From assembly GCA_902584995.1 (NCBI GenBank), contig CACICF010000002.1, positions 60,246 through 124,245 of the forward strand: a stretch of 64,000 nucleotides of DNA, in the 5' to 3' direction. A program made the translations under genes and the position numbers. Each line of letters opens with the position of its first letter. Positions within the stretch are counted from its first letter, which is position 1. This document shows positions 58,384-64,000 of the stretch, piece after piece. Source of the DNA: an uncultured Pelagibacteraceae bacterium (GTDB lineage: Bacteria > Pseudomonadota > Alphaproteobacteria > Pelagibacterales > Pelagibacteraceae). The notes below the pieces were generated by a model, which was given only the letters and a program-made list of their open reading frames with translations, was not told the origin of the DNA and did no database searches.

Positions 58384-59184
58384 ATGATTTCAACAAACCC
58401 ATTTTTTATTTTATCTCAGAGTGTACCATCTATTTTAATGCAATCGTTCGTTATACTTATGGGTATTTTAATACTAGTGGGAACTGTTATGGATATTATC
58501 CATAAAAAAAATGTTAAATATTTTTTTCAAAATGCAAAAAAAGCAAAATTGTCAGCTAAAAAAGAATTAACTACTTCTGAAAGAATATCAGTAATATCAA
58601 AAACTATTGCAAGCGATATAGCAACGACTTCTGAGCTAGGAGCAGGTAAAAGAAGATTGGCACATGTAATGGGAATGTATGGAACAATTCTGTTTTGGGT
58701 TGGATCAGTTGTGATGATATTTTTTTATACTTCACCAAATTCAGTAACACCTGCTTTTTGGCCAATTATTTGGCACGTTGGTGCGGCTTTAACTGTTCTA
58801 GGTGGAGGTTGGTTTTGGTTTTTTTTAAGAGTTGATGTCTACTCCGAAGCTCAACCTTGGTATAGAATTATCCAAGCAGACTTATTTGTTCTTGCATTGA
58901 TTGCATCCTCATTGTTCGGATTAATTTGGTCATATCTTCAATCTTTAAATTTACAAGGCAGATGGGATGATTTTGTATTTTTAGGATTATTTATAGTTGC
59001 AAATTTAGTTTTATTTGGTGGTGTATATTGGTCTAAATTTGCTCATATGTTTTACAAACCAGGTGCCGCTTTACAAAAAAATTTAGCTGAAGCTGATGGA
59101 TCTAGAGATAATCTTCCACCTGAAGCTGACGCTCCTGAGCAATTTGGCCTAGGTATAAAAAGAGAAGAGCCAAAACATTATTAA
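58384..59184 (+). CDS. aprM: AprM-like membrane partner of APS reductase
   Basis: 266 residues with an NarI-like set of five or six helices and conserved histidines (RRLAHVMGMYGTI, IIWHVGAALTV, FAHMFYKPGAA), the pattern of heme- or quinone-interacting membrane subunits. In SAR11 and some other marine bacteria, AprM replaces QmoABC and links the APS reductase to the quinone pool. It begins an operon with aprB and aprA 34 bases downstream. GGAAGG precedes the ATG. Confidence 0.85.
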   Translation: MISTNPFFILSQSVPSILMQSFVILMGILILVGTVMDIIHKKNVKYFFQNAKKAKLSAKKELTTSERISVISKTIASDIATTSELGAGKRRLAHVMGMYGTILFWVGSVVMIFFYTSPNSVTPAFWPIIWHVGAALTVLGGGWFWFFLRVDVYSEAQPWYRIIQADLFVLALIASSLFGLIWSYLQSLNLQGRWDDFVFLGLFIVANLVLFGGVYWSKFAHMFYKPGAALQKNLAEADGSRDNLPPEADAPEQFGLGIKREEPKHY

Positions 59185-59218
59185 TATGATAGAGAACTTA
59201 AAGGAGAAAATATAAATT

Positions 59219-59689
59219 ATGTCAACTTTTGTGTACATGACTAGATGTGATGGCTGTGGTCACTGTGTGGATATTTGTCCATCAGACATTATGCATATCG
59301 ATGAAACTATAAGAAGAGCAAAAAATATTGAACCAAACTTTTGTTGGGAATGTTATTCATGTGTTAAAGCATGCCCAAACCATGCAATTGATGTAAGAGG
59401 ATATGCAGATTTTGCTCCAATGGGTCATAGCGTAAGAGTTAGAAGAGAAGAGGAAAAAGGAACTATTTCTTGGAGAATAAAATTTAGAAATGGAACTGAA
59501 AAAAATTTTGTATCGCCGATAACCACTAAACCTTGGGGTAAATTTATTCCAAAATTAGCTGAGGGAGATAAGCCCAATCAAGGAGAAATTAATTCTCAAA
59601 TATTATATTCAGAGCCAGAGGGATTAAATACAAATAAAGAATTACCAAAAGTAGATAAGAGTGCTTTTAAAAAAGGAGTTTATTATTAA
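59219..59689 (+). CDS. aprB: Adenylylsulfate reductase beta subunit
   Basis: 156 residues with two ferredoxin-like [4Fe-4S] motifs: CDGCGHCVDICPSDI and CWECYSCVKACPNHAI. It carries electrons between AprA and the membrane partner. It ends by overlapping the aprA start by one base. Reverse-type Apr oxidises sulfite with AMP to APS. Confidence 0.96.
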   Translation: MSTFVYMTRCDGCGHCVDICPSDIMHIDETIRRAKNIEPNFCWECYSCVKACPNHAIDVRGYADFAPMGHSVRVRREEEKGTISWRIKFRNGTEKNFVSPITTKPWGKFIPKLAEGDKPNQGEINSQILYSEPEGLNTNKELPKVDKSAFKKGVYY

Positions 59690-61545
59690 TGGCTAGAAAA
59701 ACTATAATAGAAAATTGCGATATTTTAGTTGTTGGTGGAGGAATGGCTGGAACTGGTGCGACTTTCGAGGCTAGACATTGGGGTAGAGATCTAAAAATAG
59801 TTTGTGTTGAAAAAGCAAATATAGATAGAAGTGGTGCAGTTGCTCAAGGTTTATATGCAATCAACTGCTACATGGGAATGCAATGGGGTGAAAACCAACC
59901 TGAGGACCATGTAAGATATGCAAGAAATGATTTAATGGGATTGGTCAGAGAAGATTTAGGTTATGACATGGCTCGTCACGTAGATTCGACTGTTCATATG
60001 TTTGATGAATGGGGTTTGCCAATGATGAAAAATAAAGAGACAGGTAGATACCAAAGAGAAGGTAAATGGCAAATAATGATACATGGTGAAAGTTATAAAC
60101 CAATTGTTGCAGAAGCAGCAAAAAAATCAGCAGATAAAATTTACAACAGAATAATGATCACTCATCTATTAATGGACGAAAATAATGAAAATAGAGTTGG
60201 TGGGGCAGTTGGATTTAATATGAGAACCGGTGACTACCACGTGTTTAAATCAAAAACAGTTATTGTTGCCGCTGGAGGAGCTTCACATATTTTCAAACCT
60301 AGAGCTGTGGGTGAAGGTATGGGAAGAACATGGTATGCTCCATGGAGTAATGGATCAGCATATGCATTACCTATTGCTGCTGGAGCTAAAATGACCCAAA
60401 TGGAGAATAGAATTGTTCTCTGTAGATTTAAGGATGGTTATGGTCCAGTTGGTGCGTATTTCTTGCATTTAAAGACATATACTCAAAATGCAAATGGTGA
60501 AAATTATGAAAAAAAATGGTACGAAAAAACAAAAGAATTAGTTGGGGAATATATTGATCACCATCCTACTCCTACATGTTTACGTAACCATGCTTTTATA
60601 CAAGAAACAATGGCTGGTGGTGGACCAATTCATATGGTAACGAAAGAAGCATTTCAAGATCCACACTTAGAAACAGTTGGTTGGGAAAATTTCTTAGGTA
60701 TGACTGTTGGACAAGCAGTTGTATGGGCTTCACAAAATATAGATCCAAAGTATACAAACCCTGAATTAACAACATCGGAGCCTTATGTTATGGGTTCTCA
60801 TGCCACATGTTCAGGAGCATGGGTAAGCGGACCAGAAGATTTATCTCCACCTGAATATTTCTGGGGATATAACAGAATGACAACAATTCAAGGCTTATTC
60901 GGTGCTGGAGATACTGTAGGTGGAAGTGCCCATAAATTCTCATCTGGATCATTTACTGAGGGAAGATTAGCTGCAAAAGCTGCTGTAAAATATATAGAAG
61001 ATCAAAAGGCAAACGATATCAAAGTAAGTGATAAACAATGTGAAGATTTTAAAGAAGTTATTTATAAACCTTTAGAAAATTATACAGTTGGAAGAAATGA
61101 AATAACTGGTGGAACAGTATCACCGAGCTATATTTCCCCAATCCAAGGTTTACAAAGGCTTCAAAAAATAATGGATGAATATGTAGGTGGTATTAGTTAT
61201 AATTACATGACGAACGAAAATACTCTTAAAAAAGGCCTAGAGCTACTTGCATGGCTTGAAGAAGACTTAGAAAATGTAGGAGCTGAAGATTATCATCAAC
61301 TTATGAGAGCTTGGGAGCTAAAACACAGAACAATTACATCTCAATGTGTTACAGAACATACTTTGTTCAGACAAGAAACTCGTTGGCCAGGTTATTATTA
61401 TAGAGGGGATTATATGAAATTAGATGATGAAAATTGGCATTGTCTAACCCTGTCTAGAAGAGACCCTAAAACTGGTAAGTTTACCATGGAAAAGGCACCT
61501 GTTTATCACATAGTTGATGAAAAAGAGAAAAAAGAAGCTTCTTAA
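59689..61545 (+). CDS. aprA: Adenylylsulfate reductase alpha subunit
   Basis: 618 residues with FAD-binding ILVVGGGMAGTGATFEARHWG, KANIDRSGAVAQGLYAINCYMG, HHPTPTCLRN and RHVDSTVHMFDEWGL, all typical of AprA. It interconverts sulfite plus AMP and APS, at a flavin. In aerobic SAR11 cells it most likely oxidises sulfite from organosulfur degradation. Same operon as aprM and aprB. Confidence 0.97.
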   Translation: MARKTIIENCDILVVGGGMAGTGATFEARHWGRDLKIVCVEKANIDRSGAVAQGLYAINCYMGMQWGENQPEDHVRYARNDLMGLVREDLGYDMARHVDSTVHMFDEWGLPMMKNKETGRYQREGKWQIMIHGESYKPIVAEAAKKSADKIYNRIMITHLLMDENNENRVGGAVGFNMRTGDYHVFKSKTVIVAAGGASHIFKPRAVGEGMGRTWYAPWSNGSAYALPIAAGAKMTQMENRIVLCRFKDGYGPVGAYFLHLKTYTQNANGENYEKKWYEKTKELVGEYIDHHPTPTCLRNHAFIQETMAGGGPIHMVTKEAFQDPHLETVGWENFLGMTVGQAVVWASQNIDPKYTNPELTTSEPYVMGSHATCSGAWVSGPEDLSPPEYFWGYNRMTTIQGLFGAGDTVGGSAHKFSSGSFTEGRLAAKAAVKYIEDQKANDIKVSDKQCEDFKEVIYKPLENYTVGRNEITGGTVSPSYISPIQGLQRLQKIMDEYVGGISYNYMTNENTLKKGLELLAWLEEDLENVGAEDYHQLMRAWELKHRTITSQCVTEHTLFRQETRWPGYYYRGDYMKLDDENWHCLTLSRRDPKTGKFTMEKAPVYHIVDEKEKKEAS

Positions 61546-61562
61546 ACTCAAAAGATCCTAAA

Positions 61563-61913
61563 ATGGCTTTATTAGATAAATCCGATGAGGAAATCATTAA
61601 AATAGCCGAACCTATTTGGGCAAACTTAGTTAAATCATCAAACATAAAAGATTACGGTGGATTTACAAGGGATCTGTCATCACAAATGATGTATGGAGCT
61701 AATGAAGTAGAACTTGGCAAACAATGGGCAGGAAATAAATTGATTTCGAGTTTAACTGAAGGATGTGAAGCAATAGGGTGTCTGAGAAGAGGTTTATATA
61801 TAACTATCTTATATAAACAGACTAGTACTGAGATACCAGGTGACTTTCTTGGAAGATTAGTTCTTGGAGAAGAAGGAGAAGAGGTAAAAGTCTTTGGGGC
61901 AACTATTTTCTAA
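61563..61913 (+). CDS. Unknown small protein linked to aprMBA
   Basis: 116 residues, no family recognised. It has two cysteines in TEGCEAIGCLRRGLYIT and an EIIKIAEPIWANLVKSSN N-terminus. It begins 17 bases after aprA, so it is part of the operon and presumably supports Apr or sulfite handling. It may be a partner of the enzyme or a redox/nucleotide-binding protein; nothing in the sequence decides. Confidence 0.75.
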   Translation: MALLDKSDEEIIKIAEPIWANLVKSSNIKDYGGFTRDLSSQMMYGANEVELGKQWAGNKLISSLTEGCEAIGCLRRGLYITILYKQTSTEIPGDFLGRLVLGEEGEEVKVFGATIF

Positions 61914-61963
61914 ACAGGTAAAATAATATTTGCATTTATCACAACCTGTGGTATTCCGCGAGT

Positions 61964-62110
61964 ATGTTTCAAATAATAAATAATAATTTAAAAAAATTAC
62001 CTTCATTCTTTGAAAATCAATTAAGCAAAATAATTAAATCATTTTTATACCTTTTTATCTTCTTTGCTTGGGGTATTATAATTCTTAGCACAGCCCAAAA
62101 TTTTATCTAA
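61964..62110 (+). CDS. 48-residue tail-anchored membrane protein (candidate)
   Basis: A 48-codon frame: a polar N-terminal half (MFQIINNNLKKLPSFFENQ) and a C-terminal helix (FLYLFIFFAWGIIILS). It fills most of the 247-base spacer between the apr operon and the TauE gene. The ribosome binding site is weak, so this is tentative. A small hairpin ACAGGT/ACCTGT (61915-61948) lies just before it. Confidence 0.45.
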   Translation: MFQIINNNLKKLPSFFENQLSKIIKSFLYLFIFFAWGIIILSTAQNFI

Positions 62111-62160
62111 AAATATTCATATTTATTGACTTTATATTGTTAGAGGAATAGTTACTTCAT

Positions 62161-63246
62161 ATGGAGTATTTTCTTCCAATAGCACAAGTTGAAATCAATT
62201 TACTTTTTATCTTCGGTTTAAGTTTAGTTGTAGGAATTTTGTCTGGCTTGTTCGGGGTTGGTGGTGGATTTTTAATGACTCCATTTTTAATTTTTTTAGG
62301 TGTTCCACCTATTTATGCTGTTCCTAATGAAGCAAGCAACATTCTCGGGACTTCTGTTTCAGGTTCTACAACGCATTATCTTAAAGGGACACTCGATTAT
62401 AAAATGGGTTTCATGATTGTTATTGGAGGAATAGTTGGAACAATTTTAGGTATTATAACTTTTTCATATTTTAAAGATATTGGAAAAATAAATGTAGTTA
62501 TTTCTCTTGCCTATATGTATATTCTCGCAATTTTGGGAACTTTTATGTTAATTCAAGGTGTTTCTGAGATAGACAAAGCTAGAAAAAAAATAATAGAGAA
62601 AAAAAAATTACACAAGCATTATTGGATACATGGACTCCCTTTAAGAATGCGTTTTAAAAAATCACAACTTTACGAAAGCGCATTTACTCCAATTATAATT
62701 GGTTTAATTGTTGGTTTCATTGCAGCAATTATGGGAATTGGAGGTGCTTTTATTCTTGTTCCAGCAATGATTTATATTATTGGAATGCCCACAAAGTTAA
62801 TACCAGGTACGTCTTTATTTGTGACTATCTTTGTTAGTGCAATTGTAACAATTCTTCATGCATTAAACTATGGAACTATAGACTTGATTTTAGTTTTTGT
62901 TTTAATTTTAGGATCAATAATTGGAGTACAGTTCGGACAAAAAATAGGTGAAAAAATTGATAGTTCAGAATTCAAAACTATTTTAGCAATTCTTTTACTA
63001 TTAGTAGGTATCGCAATTGCTTATGATACTTTTATTAAAGATGAAAATGCAATTAACAATATTGTAATTTCTAGTGATAATTTAGGAGCCTTAAGTCAAT
63101 TTATATTAAACTTTTCTGAAGATATGCCAATATTTTATGGTCTGACATCGGTATTGCTAGCAGTAGTACTCGGAGTTGGAGCTGCTATGATAAGAAAAGT
63201 TTATTCTAATTGGAATGATTCAAGATTAGTTAAACTAAAAAAATAA
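62161..63246 (+). CDS. TauE/SafE family sulfite/sulfonate exporter
   Basis: 361 residues, about nine helices in two halves, each with the family GLxGFGGGxxxxP pattern (GLFGVGGGFLMTPFLIFLG; AIMGIGGAFILVPAMIYIIG). The family exports sulfite, sulfoacetate or takes up related anions. Next to apr genes and the SuyB-like lyase it most likely exports excess sulfite. A central basic loop (residues ~137-165) is longer than usual. Convergent with zero spacing on the next gene. Confidence 0.88.
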   Translation: MEYFLPIAQVEINLLFIFGLSLVVGILSGLFGVGGGFLMTPFLIFLGVPPIYAVPNEASNILGTSVSGSTTHYLKGTLDYKMGFMIVIGGIVGTILGIITFSYFKDIGKINVVISLAYMYILAILGTFMLIQGVSEIDKARKKIIEKKKLHKHYWIHGLPLRMRFKKSQLYESAFTPIIIGLIVGFIAAIMGIGGAFILVPAMIYIIGMPTKLIPGTSLFVTIFVSAIVTILHALNYGTIDLILVFVLILGSIIGVQFGQKIGEKIDSSEFKTILAILLLLVGIAIAYDTFIKDENAINNIVISSDNLGALSQFILNFSEDMPIFYGLTSVLLAVVLGVGAAMIRKVYSNWNDSRLVKLKK

Positions 63247-64000
63247 TTAGGCGCTTCTATATAATTTAGTCATAACAAATTCTTTGTGACCCAAAGCCTC
63301 TGCACAAGTCAATCTACCATTTGCAACTCTTAAAGTTGATTTAATTAACTCGTCACCAGCTTGACTTAAATTCATCTCTCTGGATAGAATTTTAGATACA
63401 TCAACATCAATATGTTCGCTCATAGTTTTTGCTGTAAGTGGATTAGCGGTTAATTTTATTACTGGCTCAATTGGGTTTCCAATAATATTACCTTGACCGG
63501 TTGGAAATAAATGAATATTAAAACCACCAGCGGCTTGTAATGTAACACATTCTGCTGCTGCTGATGAAGTATCCATAAAGTATAGACCAGCACCTTTTGT
63601 AGGTTCTTCAGCTGGCTCTAAAACATCAATAAATTGACATCCACCAATTTTTTGAAAGTTTCCAAAAGCTTTTTCCTCGATTGTAGTAAGTCCACCTGCT
63701 ATATTACCTGCTGTTGGTTGGCTTTCTGATAAATCGTCCGTTGCCTCTCTAAGAATAAAATCATTATAATCATTCCATGTTTTTTTGAATTTTGCCTGAG
63801 CTTCAGGAGTTTTGCCTCTTTTTTCACACACGGTTTCAGCTCCTGTTAATTCTGAGGTTTCTCCAAAACATAAATGAACACCTAATGGCTCTAATTTATC
63901 CATTAAATTCCCTACTGTTGGATTAGACGCTAGACCAGATGTTGTATCAGACTCACCACACTTGACTGAAATCCATAAATCACTCATTGGACATTCTTCT
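63247..64000 (-). CDS. suyB: UxaA/SuyB-family lyase large subunit (5' end cut by window)
   Basis: At least 250 residues: [57 protein letters not shown] and [46 protein letters not shown] match the C-terminal part of UxaA/SuyB proteins. Codons just before 63987 (EECP) are in frame, so the gene extends beyond the window. UxaA dehydrates altronate, while SuyB with SuyA cleaves (R)-sulfolactate to pyruvate and sulfite. Neighbouring TauE and AprMBA favour SuyB. Not proven. Confidence 0.8.
   Translation of the reverse strand, partial: EECPMSDLWISVKCGESDTTSGLASNPTVGNLMDKLEPLGVHLCFGETSELTGAETVCEKRGKTPEAQAKFKKTWNDYNDFILREATDDLSESQPTAGNIAGGLTTIEEKAFGNFQKIGGCQFIDVLEPAEEPTKGAGLYFMDTSSAAAECVTLQAAGGFNIHLFPTGQGNIIGNPIEPVIKLTANPLTAKTMSEHIDVDVSKILSREMNLSQAGDELIKSTLRVANGRLTCAEALGHKEFVMTKLYRSA

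Noticed and set aside
1-64000. CRISPR arrays, insertion sequences, prophage or integrase genes
   Set aside because: No regularly spaced repeats, transposase motifs, phage genes or tRNA-linked attachment sites were seen on reading; the region looks like core chromosome with compact operons.

Overview
The window looks like the chromosome of a free-living marine alphaproteobacterium of the SAR11 clade (Pelagibacterales). The evidence is low GC, very short spacers, many overlapping start/stop codons, and characteristic gene content: a glycine betaine ABC importer, a taurine-type ABC importer, a TRAP importer, an ammonium transporter, an AprM-AprB-AprA sulfite oxidation locus, and a TPP riboswitch in front of a sodium:solute symporter (the ThiV arrangement). 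I saw no rRNA, tRNA, CRISPR array, prophage or insertion sequence. No stretch over 300 bases lacks a gene.

Layout. 1-2.8 kb: end of a peptide-type ABC importer, AhpD-like protein, DUF952 protein, SMR-like protein. 2.9-6.9 kb (minus): an operon-like run of about eleven small genes for Met-rich dimeric alpha/beta-barrel and NTF2-fold proteins, a secreted protein and a cupredoxin. It is preceded by a -10 box and an 18-bp palindrome and contains one probable frameshift. 7-10.7 kb (minus): sulfide:quinone oxidoreductase, ETHE1-like persulfide dioxygenase, a 36-residue metallothionein-like peptide, CysE and CysK. 10.8-13.1 kb: 1-Cys peroxiredoxin, Asp/Glu racemase, alpha/beta hydrolase. 13.2-16.8 kb: betaine importer. 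16.8-20.7 kb: MFS, pseudoazurin, a lone sugar-type ABC ATPase, EamA transporter. 20.7-25.5 kb: HpsN-like dehydrogenase, Pta-like protein, BASS transporter, a two-winged-helix regulator and a second SMR-like protein. 25.5-32.3 kb: aldehyde dehydrogenase, epoxide hydrolase and Ldh2-type dehydrogenase divergent from a TRAP importer. 32.4-38.8 kb: TauABC-type importer divergent from an omega-amino acid:pyruvate aminotransferase and alanine dehydrogenase. 38.8-42.6 kb: tesA/ybbA/ybbP. 43-44.6 kb: TPP riboswitch and thiV. 44.6-52.9 kb: rseP, HU, amt, bcp, recX, cysQ-like, mnmA and several tiny genes. 53-58.3 kb: metC, MFS, pabB-pabA-pabC-like genes, HIT. 58.4-64 kb: aprM-aprB-aprA, TauE/SafE exporter and a SuyB/UxaA-type lyase cut by the window edge.

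A sulfur theme runs through the window. HpsN-like, TauABC, Ldh2-like, TRAP and SuyB-like genes could take up and cleave C2/C3 organosulfonates. AprMBA and TauE could oxidise or export the sulfite. SQR, the persulfide dioxygenase and CysE/K handle sulfide and cysteine. A shared 13-bp motif (consensus CCCATTTTGGACA) occurs twice beside the winged-helix regulator, once between the tau and aminotransferase operons, and in weaker form before the TRAP operon, which suggests a regulon. Main limits: family assignments come from reading motifs without database searches, and substrates of the importers and dehydrogenases are inferred.
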